DNA of 64,000 bases, taken from the NCBI RefSeq assembly GCF_007655135.1, contig NW_022204345.1:1-64000 (forward strand). The letters are read 5' to 3'. The stretch is from Punica granatum. Its lineage: Eukaryota; Streptophyta; Magnoliopsida; Myrtales; Lythraceae. Under the pieces are notes generated by a model, which saw only the letters and a program-made list of their open reading frames with translations, made no database searches and had not been told where the DNA came from. Below are positions 24,203 to 37,141 of this stretch, one piece after another; position 1 is the first letter of the stretch, and each line of letters opens with the position of its first letter. The translations under genes were made by a program, and so were the position numbers.

Positions 24203-25494
24203 CGGTGAGCGATTGCTGTGATGAGAAAGATGATGATATAATGTTTAACCGAACTGTGCCTAAATATATATTATGATATCCTCACTACTTGTATGATTCC
24301 TCTGACTAGAGGTCTCAAAAAGCCTACTGCCTTCCATGTAATTTCCTTCATGGCGAAAAGTTCCATCCTAGCATTTAAGAAGACGAAGACCCCTCAGTTT
24401 GGACTTAACTCAGAAGGTCAAGCATTCGTTTATTCACACACATACATATATGTCATCAGGCATTTGTCAAAGATTCACACTCTCTATTCCAAGCGAGTTT
24501 ATAACGTACATGACCCATGCCTTTGAAAATCCCTTTATCACCATGTGGTAGTTGATCCCCCACCCCCAGGGGTGGCCGTAGGCATATTACCTAAGACTAA
24601 GAGCCCATGACAACTGAAGGACATTTAGTCCGCCTATGAGGAACCCGACCTGGCTGAATCTGACCCGAATTTGGAACCCAACTCTCTCTTGTCTTGTGGA
24701 TTGAATATGTTGATCGGTATTATTCTCATACTAGCTAGTTATTTGCCCGTGCTTTGCACGGGTCAATTAGATAAAGTTTGTTTCTCGTGGCCAAATTAAT
24801 ATTGAAACTTAATTCTATTTTTGCACTTTTTTATTTATGAGCATCAAGAAATGTGAGTACGGTAAATTTTTCGAAATGTATTTGACTAAAAAAGTTAAAA
24901 GGAGGTCATGTATGATATATTGAAATTCACAATCAACTAATTATAATATTATGTCAACTAGATGAGTACATGCTCGTTGTGCGGGCGCTTATGTTGATTA
25001 AATATATAGATTATATTTAGTAATATGTGATGTCATGAAGAACAAATAAATTATTTGGAAATATTCTTTACGTGAATATTGAACTGAAGTCACATATATG
25101 GCAATGCAAATTATTGTAATGCTCATATTGAGCTATATTTTGTTATATATAATCTAAATATTGGACAATGTATATATAATCAATATATTTTATTACATAT
25201 TTTGTTTCTGATTTTTTTTTCAGTTACAAAGGAGGCCCAAGGTCTAGTACAATGAAAGAGAAATCCTAAATAACTAATAAAATGGTACGAGTAGTCTCAC
25301 TAGATATCGTACCTGCAACCCCTAAGTCAACAGACAAGGGCATGCTCTACTACGCTACATATTCTTTTGATCTTTATGTCATATTTTGTTCCCTTGTATA
25401 TAAAATGTATATATTTCATAATTAATTAATAAAATTTCCTTAGTATAAACGTTTGTGATGATGTAGCAGTATGAGAATTCGACTCTAAGCTCCT
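24203..25494. other. RLP1 upstream region and AT-rich spacer
   Basis: The first 100-200 bases should hold the minus-strand RLP1 promoter and leader. No gene is visible beyond. A hairpin GCCCGTGCTTTGCACGGG lies at 24745-24762, resembling the one near 6188, so it is probably a dispersed repeat end. Confidence 0.4.
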
Positions 25495-25504
25495 TTTATA
25501 TTTC

Positions 25505-25970
25505 GGGATAATTATACTGGTGATCCAAAAAGTTTCATTAATGTATCAAGTTGGTCCAAAAAGTTTTTTTTGCTACTTGATGGTACAAAATGTTTCAAAG
25601 TTGTAATATGATAGTACAAACCGTTATCTCGCCATTGACGTCGTCATCTCGTCATTGACATGGGTGAACCTTTAAGTTAATTAAAGAAATATTTTGTACC
25701 ATTATGTTATATCTGTAAAACATTTTGGACTATTAAGTGATAACTTCAAAAGAATTTGAACCATCATGTAACGTTCCACCAATTCCTAAAAACATATCAG
25801 AGCCACGTGTCGACCACGTCAGTTTCGCTTAACGGTGTCAATGGTGAGATAACGGTTTGTACTATCATGTTACACTTTTGAAACATTTTGTACCATCCAG
25901 TAGCAAAAAAATTTTTTTGGACCAACTTGATACATTAGTGAAACTTTTTGGATCACCAGTGTAATTACCC
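25505..25970. mobile_element. Mutator-type MITE with long terminal inverted repeats
   Basis: A 466-bp fold-back element. The first roughly 135 bases (starting GGGATAATTATACTGGTGAT) are the near-perfect reverse complement of the last roughly 135 (ending CCAGTGTAATTACCC). It is flanked by a 10-bp direct repeat TTTATATTTC (25495-25504 and 25971-25980). Long inverted repeats with a 9-10 bp target duplication fit the Mutator superfamily. No transposase frame is present, so it is non-autonomous. Confidence 0.85.
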
Positions 25971-25980
25971 TTTATATTTC

Positions 25981-27322
25981 TGACAATGTGGCAGCATGAG
26001 AATTCTGCTTGGGGCTTTGTTTTCATATATATAAATATATATATTAACAAAGTCAATATCCCACTTACAATAAATAAAAAAATTGAAAAGGAAGTTGGAT
26101 GTAATCATGACGTTTTAATATATTTATGTATTCGAAAAAATATATACGAAATTACATTTATGATTACATAATATTTACCCCTATTAACCGTATATAAGTA
26201 AAAGTTATACATTTTGATAGACATATAGATATGATGAAATTTTTTCAAATAATTGGCTTTATTTCATTTATTTAAATCTTTTTAAAATAGTTTTCATATA
26301 TTTATTTTCTTTCTATATTCTATTAAAGTGTTACATTTAATGCATCATGAAATATATAATTTATATATTTCTTAGAAATTACAAATAGTATTTATTAAAA
26401 TATTGAATTTTCTAACCTACAATATTTAAACATTTACCTTTCTAATCCTATTGATTGTCTCGTTGTCAAGTTTATCTATATTACTACAAAAGTAAAAAGG
26501 AAAAGGATTGGTTTAACATTTCTGTTTCGATAATGCCCATGACCTCTGATTTGAAAAAAAAAAATTTGGAGCATTAGATCAAAATAATTAGAGGATAAAA
26601 TTGTATTTTCGTATATTCTCTTAACCACTCATATCTCCACTTTTTCTCTCCATCCCTTCTTTCTCTCTCTCTCTCTCTCTTATCTCAATTGTCACGTTCT
26701 CTCCTTTCATCGCCCTTTTCTTTTTTTTAATCATTCCCCAACTTTTTTTTTAATTTCCCACCTGTAAACTACTATTTTCTCTATAAATTAGGTATTTATA
26801 AATAATAGAAAGAATATAAATGACATGAAAACTTTATCTTATGTAAATGATATATTGCCTAATAAAGGTATGTATTTTTTTTTTGGCGGGGTAAAGTAGA
26901 TTCATTAAAAATCCACATCAAAAGCATATACAAGGAAAAATGCCCAAATCGGATATTACAAGAGCGGAATAGAACGATTTATCTATCAGGCAAATGACAG
27001 AGAAAAAGAAGTGAAAATAAAAATACTACATGAAAATATAGATACCGACATAATTGTCATCAGTACGAAAAAAACTAGATTAGCCATCCCGAAAGGGATC
27101 GGACGAGATGGTGACCGATCCGATATGAGCTTTGAGCTTTCCATGGACTCGACCATCTGTTTTCCCATAATCATTAATCAACCGTGAAAGCTGAAGGCCG
27201 AGCCTGAAACGTGAAGAGAAGCCGGCCCAAAATTTAGTTGGGCCCAACAAATTTCCAAGCCCTAATTCCCGACAGCGAAGGAGGGGGAAAATTCCATGGT
27301 CAAGTGAAAGAAGACGACGAAG
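25981..27322. other. AT-rich spacer upstream of TRFL
   Basis: Mostly AT-rich with a (CT)n tract near 26662. At 26873-26960 a poly-T followed by GGCGGGGTAAAGTAGATTC and ATTAAAA resembles the 3' end of a plant LINE in reverse orientation. The last 200-300 bases should be the TRFL promoter and leader. Confidence 0.35.
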
Positions 27323-30258
27323 ATGGACGAGAACATCTGCCGGTGGATCCTGGAGTTCCTCCTCCGGCAGCCAGTCGACGATGCCGTCGTCAAGCTCGCT
27401 CTCTCCTCCCTCCCTCTTCCTCCCGATTGCTCTCTTCCCCTGGGCTTCAAGAAATCCATCGTCCTCCGCACCGTCGAGTCCGCCCTCGCCGACGCTTCCA
27501 TCTCCGAGACACTCCTCGAGCACCTTGAGACCCTCGAAGCTATCGACACCGAGCTTGGCGACCCCGTCCCTGGCTCCTTGAAGGATGCCTACCTCGCCGT
27601 TGCCCTAGAATGCACCCTCCGCTGCCTTCACGGCGGAGCCGAGGGTGAAACCATGTACTCTGACGCCGTCCAGAGGTTCTGGCGTGGAAGGGTCCAGGCA
27701 ATGGAGGCGAAGAGCCAGCTGATTACTGCGGAGTTGCTCCAGTGGAGCGCCCAACTCGAGGCCGCTCTATCCGACGACTCTGAGCGCGAGAAGCTGATGA
27801 GGGTCGAAACGAGGGCCGACGCGCTCAGGTTGGTCCGGGCCTACTTGGACGAAGCCTACGTCAAGTTGGGACCTTCCTTCCTTGAAAGGGCAGCTCTTTC
27901 CACTGCTATTGGGCGAGAAGCCTCTGCGCCTTCTCCGAACAGTGAATCGGCCGCAGCCAGTGCTGCTGATGCTGCTATTGCTCCGGGAGTGAACCGAGAG
28001 GCTCCTGAAGTTCGAGACTTCGCTAAAGATGTGTCTGGACCCAATGCAGGGACTACATGTAATGGTCATCAAAGTAGTGAGTCGGCCCCCAGCAGTAGCG
28101 CTGCTACTGATACTGCTGATGCCGCTAATGGTGCTTCTGCTACTGCTCCGGGAGTGAACAGAGAGGCCCCTGAAGTTCGAGACTCCGCTAAAGATGCGAC
28201 TGGACCAAAGACAGGTACTTCATGTAACTATCATGAAAGCAGTGAATTAATTGGCGGTCGCTGCCACTGCTGGTGATGATGCCGATGCTGTTGCAGATGA
28301 TGATCCTGCTGGTGCTGGTGCTGCTACTACTCCAGGGGAGAGAGAGAACAGAGAGGCTCCTGAAGTTCGAGACTCCGCTAAAGATGCATCTGGACCAAAT
28401 GCGGATACTCCATGCAGCGCTCATCAAAGTGTAGCTGCAAAGCGCAAGAATGGTATTTTTTTCCTTAACAAAGTGTGCTTCTAAAGCTTGACGTTACGGC
28501 ATAACTGGTGGCTTTCTGTTAACAATTTTTCTCCACACTTGCTTGTTCTATGTCCATACTTCTCCGTGTTTGCTTTCCTCGGGCCAGCTCGGGCCAGAAT
28601 AGTGTTTTCTCCCATTATCATTTGATGATCTTGGTGGGCTAGCTCGATCCTTTGCATTTGAATTCAAGCAGGAATGAGAGCAGATTCAGTATTGATCTCC
28701 GGCTCAACTAGTTTATGTGACAAAATTTTATCTTCAAGTTTTGCACTTGGCAAAAGTCAACTTTAAAATTCCCATTTGAAATTCTGTTCTGTTTTCTTTG
28801 TAGAGAGACTTAGGAGAGTTGTACCTAGTAGGACTAAGCAAGAGCCGTTGCATCGGCGCCGAGGTGGAATTAAGATCACTGATACAGGGGAAATGGGAGG
28901 GCAAACATCCGGCAGCAGCTATGACTCTCTGCCTACTGCTCTGGTTGATAAAGTCCATGAAGCACTTAAATCTAGTTCTTTGGAGCTGCAACGTGCAGTG
29001 AAGGATCCTCTCCCTGAGGCGATGCGAGTGGCAGCATCTCTGGTGGCTGATGGTGCTGATAGAGCTACAAATCCCGAGTCCATGCCACCAGATCAGATTG
29101 GGAAAGATGTCAGTGCAACTGATCCATCTTTGGACAAGAGTGCTACTGATGCTGCTCCATCAAAGTCGGGGAATTGCGAGGCTCAGCATTGTGGCCCTCT
29201 GATTGTCCTACCGAGACGCAGCCTGATGGAAAGGAACAGGTCCGCGCAAACATATGAGGTATCTTCTCATGGTCAAATTTCTGCCTGACTACATCTCATG
29301 TCAAAACTTAATGTCTTCGTTGAAGTTATATATTGTGTATCACATGTGGTTGGTATTTTATATAGTATTGCAAGTGTAATTACATTTTATCAGGATGTCA
29401 GTTCCATAATGAGTGAAATTTCTATTAGTTTTGAATTTGCAATGATATATGCTGTTTTTTTTTTCTCTTTTGAGAAAAGGGGAAGATTAAAGATCATGGA
29501 GTATGCTTGTGATAATTCAATTGATCTTAGCACAAGTTCTATTAAATTGCTCTTTCTTGAGTACCCTTTGTGATTATTGCATTTCTTCTAGTATGCTTTT
29601 GTATGCCGAGTATGTTTTGTAATCCGACTGTTTCTATAGTGGGATGACTCGCTTGATGGGACATCTGACCAAAAGGGTCGACCGCGACTGCATTCCCCTA
29701 AGGGACTAGTTGTTTCTCCATTAAAGAAGGTTGAGCCCGAAAATGTTCCTAAGCGTAGGCCAAGGAAGATATGGAGCTTGGAGGAAGAAGATACTCTGAG
29801 GGCTGGTGTGGACCGGTAAATGTTTCTTAATGTTGCAGATCCAGGAGAAAATTATCGTGTTTGCTATGCAATCATCTTCACTGTCTTACATATATTTTCT
29901 TTTTTCATAATATATAGGTTTGGTGAAGGAAAGTGGAAGCTTATCCTCAACAGTTACCGTGATATTTTTGAAGAAAGAACAGAGGTGATCTGAAAACTCA
30001 TAGATACACACATGGAAAGGGTCATTACTCGTACTTCTCTTTGGATTGGATTATACTGTGTTCTGATGGCTAGCTTCTATGTTCAGGTTGATCTCAAAGA
30101 CAAGTGGAGGAATTTGATGCGGTAATACTTGATAAGCTGGTATCTCTGGTTTTATCTCCAGTTATTGAACCACCAGGGCTGCGCTTGATGAACAGAAGCA
30201 TGAAAAACGCTCAGAAGAAAGAATCTGGAGACAGCGCATTGATCAGGAGCTCTCTTAA
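27323..30258 (+). CDS. Telomere repeat-binding factor-like (TRFL) Myb protein, six exons, frameshifted in exon 1
   Basis: Exons: 27323-28452, 28804-29258, 29640-29815, 29918-29984, 30087-30121 and 30177-30258, all with GT/AG borders and consistent phase. The N-terminal helical region (MDENICRWILEFLLRQP) matches the conserved N-terminus of plant TRFL proteins. A low-complexity linker holds three copies of a repeat (NREAPEVRDxAKDxxGP). The C-terminus has a single telobox Myb domain with KIWSLEEEDTLRAGVDRFG and the signature VDLKDKWRNL. Such proteins bind telomeric TTTAGGG repeats in the nucleus. In exon 1, AATTAATT at about 28244-28251 holds a 4-bp duplication that shifts the frame. The 5' frame then stops at about 28274, before the Myb domain. 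Without the extra AATT the protein would be 646 residues, with Myb at about 570-622. The lesion could be a real null allele or an assembly error. Confidence 0.9.
27985..28430 (+). repeat. Three coding repeats in the TRFL linker
   Basis: Three diverged copies, at about 27985-28085, 28147-28240 and 28332-28430, each encode PGxNREAPEVRDxAKD followed by xGP and a Cys/His-containing stretch. The spacers are rich in Ala codons. They arose by in-gene tandem duplication. Confidence 0.8.
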
Positions 30259-30889
30259 CCACTCAATGTCTAAGACACCGACAAGTTCATGCCGTGGCCA
30301 GTCACAGCCCATGGTCGATACGATAGGTTCATTCTGCAACTGGGGAAAACCCAAGCCGAGAACGAGAGGACTGCCCAAGCCTTTATAGCGAACAGTCCTT
30401 TTGATATATGGCAGTGTGTGTTTATTGTAGAGTCATTCCCCATGCATTGTTTGCTTTATGTAACCAAGAACGTGTGTACAAGAGTTAGCTTTGCGTAGTG
30501 CAGGAAGTGCTTGGGCAATGCCTAAAAACAAGCAGACTTTAAATAGACTGCCTTTACTAAGTTCTTGGCTTAACTGACAACAAGAGATGAACAACTGCAG
30601 TGATGTGCAACTGATTGACAGAAATACAAAAGAACGAAAAACTTATTTGCCAATGAAACACGATAGAAGCTCCCACTTGCACACTTGCACATAAGACCAT
30701 AAATATTACACCATGATGGTGTGTCCAGGAGCGGAGCTCTCTTATGGCCGGAGTCTTCCAAGGTTGCAGTTCTGTCTAGATGGAACCATCTCTTCGCTTC
30801 AGACATCATTTTTATTGCTGAATATCAGATACGAGATTAATAGTTAGTACTTTGGGGACTGAAAATATCTGAGCGCTTAAAGCACCCAA
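30259..30889. other. Convergent 3' flanks of TRFL and RLP2
   Basis: No gene. The stretch 30600-30860 (including AACTTATTTGCCAATG and CACCATGATG) is similar to 34090-34340 and 47865-48110, the 3' flanks of RLP3 and RLP4. It is therefore the 3' part of the RLP duplication unit. Confidence 0.6.
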
Positions 30890-32930
30890 CTAAAGAAAGA
30901 AAGCATGTCTATGGTTACGTTCGTGTTTATGTCTGAAGGCCCTGGACAAGAATCCCGTGACAAAACCTGGTGCAATGCCCGCATGAAACCAACGAGCATA
31001 GGACTCATGTTCTCTAGTTGAATCCTCACCACACTGTTTGGGAATATCATCAGGTTGATTATGATCTCCCAAGCAATTCTTCAAAAGTGGAAGCCCACGA
31101 AGTCCATCATTCACGAGGTATGATTCACTTGTAAATGTACTCAGATGGGCACTCGAGGGGATAGGACCGGATAATTGATTAAAGGAGATGTTCAGATAAC
31201 TCAAGAAGTTTAATTCGGATAAGCTCTGTGGGATGGGGCCTGAGAATTGGTTGATGGACAAATCAAGGGACTCCAGCTTCTTCAGAAGGGTAATCTCTAA
31301 TGGGATTCTTCCCCAGAGATTATTCCATGACATGTTTAGATTTTCAAGGTTGTAGAGATGTGTCAACCCTTGTGGAATCTCTCCATTTATCTTGTTATTT
31401 GAAAGGTCAATGGAAAACAGACATTTGGAGTTCAGTGGTGTATACCTGGGTTATGCTCTTCATCTGGACCTCAACTCCAATTCCATACATATAACCAAAG
31501 AACCTCCCAGCGTTTTGGTTAGCCATGGTGGTTAAGTTTTCAAAGCAGAGGGGATCCTTCCAGAGAGGTTGTTATTTGCAAGGTTTAGAACTTGAAGATT
31601 GGCAAGTTGGCATATACGCGCGGAATTTCTCCTCTGCAGGAATCGACACACTCAGCTGAACCATACAACCAATCCAAGAGGAGATTGGACCAACAAATTT
31701 ATTTCGACTCAGATCAAGCATATTAAGAGAAGTCATGGTGCTTAAACATTGGGGAATTTTCCTGTAAGTCAATACCGTATAGTCCAAGAAAGGGAGCCAC
31801 TTTATAGAGCACATGGATGTTGGAACCAGGCCATTCAATCGATTGTTTCCCAAGTTTATTTGTTGTAGTTGCCGTAAGCTTTTCCAACAGTGAGGAAGCG
31901 TTCCGGACAATTGGTTAGTTGACAGATCAAGGATGGATAAGTACTTTGTCGTGAACAGAGAAATGGAATGCTGCTGTTGAAGTAATTTCCAGAGAGGAAC
32001 AGATATGTTGCATGTGGCAATATTGGCATTATGTCACCAAAGCTGTCTGGAATTCGTCCAGTCAACTCGTTGCTCGACAGATCCAAGGTCTCATTTTAAA
32101 AGAAATGTTGTAAAACCAATCAGGGATGATATCTGATATGCTAGCATTGGACAAATACGGTTCAGTGATGTTCTTTTGTGCTCGAAGCCACGTGGGAAAT
32201 TGAGGCCCAACTTTGCAGTTTGACATGTGAATCCTTTCAAGTTGAAATGGAGGAACCCATGTAGGGTTAACTAATTCGATGGCCAACTCATTTGAAGATA
32301 TGTCCAACCAAGTCAAGCTCGAGAGATTAGCCATGTGAACTTCGCTCACCACTCCTATCAAGCGATTGTCAAGCTAGCTTAAGACAATTAGATTCGACAT
32401 CTGCGCGACGCTTACTGGGATGCCACCTGCCAATTTGTTATTGCCCGAGATTCGAGTGCTTCAAAGAGGATAGCTGAGGCCGAGACTCTGGAATTGGACG
32501 CTCGATTGAATTTCCCATAAGATTAATATACTCCAGATTCTTAAAGTGACCGATTTCATCCCCTAAACGACCGCTGATTTTATTTGAGGCAATAGCTAAA
32601 TATCTCAATTTATTCCGAAGGCAGCTGAAAGGATTGCCTAATACAGCAGAAATATTTCCAGTTAAGTCGTTAAATCCCAATCTCAATTCAGACAAGTGGC
32701 AGAGGTTGCTGAGATTCTTTGGCAGCTCACCTCCCATGGAATTAAATCCAAGATCAAGGAAAACGAGTTGTTTGTTATTATTGATAATCTCAGTGGGAAG
32801 GTAGAGGGCTCCTTCAAAATTGAAACTGAAAGAAAGATCGAGGTGTCTGATCGAGCTTAGATTGAGCAACCAATTAGGAGTGTTGGAGCCTAAAGCAGTA
32901 CCACTCCGACTAGACACTCAAGAGAAGTGA
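30890..32930 (-). pseudogene. RLP2: receptor-like protein remnant
   Basis: Successive minus-strand frames at 32917-32438, 32361-32062, 32086-31856, 31910-31572 and 31366-30890 encode consecutive LRRs in the same order as RLP4 (LLNLSSIRHLDLS, then ANLSSLTWLDISSNEL, CKVGPQFPTWL, and [20 protein letters not shown]). At least four frameshifts or stops separate them. The signal peptide, LRRNT and first LRRs are missing beyond 32930. At the other end the frame leaves the family sequence within the transmembrane segment (APGFVTGFL) and runs into 3' flank, so the membrane tail has been deleted. It is a dead copy of the RLP family. Confidence 0.85.
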
Positions 32931-34092
32931 AATTGACTTGCAAGAAATTGCTAATTAAGCAACATGGTGAAATAAACTATGGGTTAATGAAATACTTGGA
33001 TGAGAGCTACTATTTTTATGTGTCTTCTCAGACATCTGAGGGGAAAATGATGATGGAAAAAAGTACACGTTACTTACCTTGAAGATGGACCATTAGATCT
33101 AGATGGCAAGATAACATACATATACGACCAGAGAGTCAGGCTTCTTTCTCCTAAATTATTTGATATTGACGGATCTTATGAATATGAAAAACTGCTAGAA
33201 TTCTAGGACCTCGAGTTACGGCATTAAGTGAATCACTGGCATCCAAGAAGGACAGAATTCTCAAGGTTTATTCTTCTTTGATTTTGTGTGGCAGAGAAGG
33301 CCTCAACCTAATTTTTGAGGGGTTAGCGCCCCGAACTTACGGAAGCATCAGCATCGGGTCAAAACTGAGAAAAAAGAAAGTTGGAGGGAACGCGCGGTGG
33401 ACAAGAGCGATAAAATAGCAGCTAAACATCCGTCTGTGAACTTGTTAACGTCCACGAGTTATAAACATCGACATCGTGTAGAGGTGAGAAAACTGCATAA
33501 TTTTCTATTATTTTGGTATCAATTGACAGCTTGGGACAGTTGTAGGCAAATATTTGTGAAGCTCCATGTTGGGTGATGGAATATTAGTTGGAAGCCAAAG
33601 AGAAGAGATCGCTCTAGCTACAATTTCAAGACAATGCCCGCATTACAAATCCAAAAGAAAGAACCAGAACAGGTTATGACTTGGCTCCTATAGAGTCGAA
33701 ATTTCTCACAAACGTGTTATGCTGGCATGGGATTCGAGATCGCGCTAGGCTCAAGCTTGAGCCCAACAGATCTGAACGCCAGTGTTGAGTATTTCCCATA
33801 ACTAGGTCGGTATAAAAAGGGGCAAAAAAAAAGAAGGCATTAGCTGTATCCCGTAGGTGCCTTTACAAAGGCTATAGTTACTGCCTGCTTCTCATTGTTG
33901 AAACTTGCCAGTGTCCCCGGCAACAGAGCCCCGGAAGACCAGTATAAAATCAGGACTGCTGAGGATTTGGGTTTGGCGGTAGAGGGAGCGAGAGTTAGGC
34001 AGAACCCTCACCCATTGTTTGTTTTATATGTAAACAGAAACGGAGGTACAAAAATTCCTTATACATAACTGATCAACATAAATACAGGCAAC
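32931..34092. other. Spacer between RLP2 and RLP3
   Basis: No gene. 33205-33300 resembles 43920-43995 (the upstream flank of RLP3), and 33330-33620 resembles 56060-56270. These are parts of the same duplicated flanks, which shows that the RLP2 5' end was removed from between them. Confidence 0.5.
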
Positions 34093-36757
34093 AAAAAACT
34101 TATTTGCCAATAGAACACGAGAGAAGCTCTCACTTACTTATACATAAGACCTTAAACAATACTACATCATGATGATTAGTCCACAGTGCAATTGCCGGAG
34201 TTTTCCTTGGGTTAGACATTTCGGATGAAACCATCCCTTCACTTTAGACATCAGTTTTATTGCTGAATAGCAGATACGAGATATTTAACAGTGAGTACCT
34301 TTCCGGGGACTGAGAAGATCTAAGCTCTTAAAGCACCCAATTAAAGAAGAACATAAGTATATCTCACATTTTTGTTTATGTTTGAAGGCCCTACTATTAG
34401 TGGAGACTTTTTGATGCTTTCATATCTCGATCAAATATCAGAAATAAGTCATAAACTAAAAATGGGTTCAAGTCTTAAACCAAACATGGAATGCGAAAAT
34501 AGCTTGCTTTCAGACCACAGGGGCTTCACTGTGATTATTCCTGAAAAGATGGCATGCTATTGAGAAATGATCACTATGTCAAGAAATAATCGAATCGGTC
34601 CAAAGGATATTTCAAATTTTCTAGTTGCATTGAACTGAAAACAAGGGTGTTCTGCATTCAAAGCTGTATAACCATAAAAGAAGAAACTGTAGCTAAAGGT
34701 ACCTTTACAATGACTATGGTTGTGCCAGCTTCATTGTTGGAACTTGCCAGTGTCACCTGCAATGCAACAGCCCACCAAAAGGCCAGAATAAATCAGAATG
34801 GCTGAGGATTTCGGGTTGGGGGTGAATGGAGTGAGAAAGAAGCAGACTCACCCGATTTGATTCCTTTTGCATTTTCAGGAATCTATCTAGAGCCGAGATA
34901 TATTAATCTCCACCATCACTAGTAGTTGGGTGAGAATTTTGTCCCACCAACAGAAGGACTGCCTCCCAGAATGCTTGAACTATAATGTGCCACAGACTAC
35001 TAAGAATCCCGTGGCAAAACCCGGAGCAATGGCCGCATATAACCAACGAGTATAGGATTCATCTCTGCCATCTGACTCATCACCAATCTGTTTATGAATA
35101 TCAGACTGCTCATGATCTCCCGGGCGATTCTTTGAAAGCGGAGGCCCACAGAGTCCATCATTCCCAAGATATGAGTCTCTTTTAACGTACATAGCTGGGC
35201 ACCTGAAGGAATCCTACCAGACAGTTGATTGGACAGGTTCAGATAACTTAGGAAGTTTAACTCGGATAAGCTCTGTGGAATGGGACCCGAGAATTGGTTG
35301 AACGATAAATCAAGAGACTAACATCTACAGATTAGCAATTTCTGAAGGGATTCTCCCTTCGAAGTTATTATCCGATAAGTTCAGATTTTGAAGGTTGTAG
35401 AGCTGCATCAACCCTTGGACAATATGTCCATTTAACCTATTGTTTGAAAGGTCAACAGTGAACAGATATTGAAGTGTGGTGGTGTATGATTGGGTTATGC
35501 TCTTCTTGTGCATCTCAACTCCAAACCTGTAAAACCCAAAAATGGCAGATTTTGGGTCAGCCAAGATGGTTAAGTTGTCAAAGCAGAGCGAAATGATTCC
35601 TGAAATTCTGTTCTGTGCTAGGCTTAAAACCCGGACTTTGGCAGAAGGTATTGGACTCAAGATTCAGCACAATTAACTGAAACAATTGACCAATGCAGGA
35701 GGGAACCCGACCAGATAATTCATTTCGACTCAGATCAAGCACATACAAGGAAGTCATATTGCTCAAACATCTTGAAAGAATCCCGTGGAAATCATTATCG
35801 TGTAGTCCCAGAAACGTGAGCAGTGGGGAGCGCATGGATGTTGGAATCTTGCCACTGAGATTGTTCTTTCCCAAGTTTAGTCCACCTAGCTGTCGTAAGC
35901 TCTTCCACCAGTCGGGGAGTGTTCCCGATAGCTGGTTGTTTGAGAGGTCGAGCACAAACAAGTCTTTCATCTTGCACAGAGAAACAGGAATGCCGCCACT
36001 TAAGCACTTTCCTGTAAGAGTCCCGTTGAGTAATTTTGGCATCATATCATCAAATCTTTCTTGAATTTGTCCAATCAACTCATTTTTCGACAAATCCAGA
36101 CCTTCAATGTTTGAAGAACTGTTGTAAAACCAGTTAGGGATGATATCTGATATGCTGCTATTGGACAGAATTAGCGCTGAGATGCTCCTCTGTGATCAAA
36201 GCCAAGTAGGAAACCGAGGTCCAACTTTGCAGTTTGACATGCTCACAAACTTAAGTTGAAATGGAGGAATGCATGTATGGCTAATATCGACTGCCAACTC
36301 ATTTGATGATATCTCCAATAAAGATAAGCTTGAGAGATTAGCCAAGTAATGTTCGTTCAGTACTCCACTCAAGAGATTCTAGGATAAATCTAAGCCGACT
36401 AGATTCGACAGCAGTCCGATTCCTTCTGGAATACTACCTGTCAATTTGTTGTACTTGAGATTCAAATACTTCAAAGAGGATAGCTAACTTAGAGACTTTG
36501 GAATTGGTCCCTCCATCAAGTTGCTGGCAAGGTCGATGTACTCTAGTCTCTTAAAGTGCTCGATTTCATTGCCAGTTTACCACTGAAATTGTTCCAGCCC
36601 AGATCAAAGAATCTCAATTTATCTTGAAAGCAGCTGGAAGGATTGGCTAGTATTTTATAAATATCTCTGGTGAAGTAGTTGAAGGACAACCTCAGCGCAA
36701 ACAAGTCGCAGAGGCTGCTGAGATTCTTTGGCAGTTCGCCTTGCATGGAATTGTTAT

Positions 36758-37141
36758 TATTCGATGTTGTCTCAGAGCGGATGTTCTTTGTGTTTTGATG
36801 TCTTTGAGGCAGTTTGGTCAAGTCCTTTTTTTAGGGTAACTAGCTGTTGTGTTTTTCTAAGATAAGTTTGTTCTGTTTGTTGCTGGTTTTGTGGACCAAA
36901 TAGTCGTTTAGTGGAGTAAATAGTTGGTTGGTGGACCTAGAAGTCGTTTAGTGGACTAAGTGATTGGTCAGTGGAAAAAACGTGTAGGTTGTTCAGCAGT
37001 TACAAGGTATCGTTTCTATATATATGCAGTTCTGACATTTAAATAATAAAGTTCCCTTCCCCAAAATTCCAGTTTTTCTCTGCAGTTTTTCCTTTTGTCC
37101 ACTGATCTACAACAGTGGTATCAGATCAAAAATCAAAAACA
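36758..37141 (+). repeat. 5' LTR of the RLP3 element
   Basis: Contains imperfect tandem repeats built on GTCGTTTAGTGGACTAAGT (about 36898-36985). A primer-site-like TGGTATCAGATC lies at 37115-37126, close to its 3' end. Confidence 0.75.
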
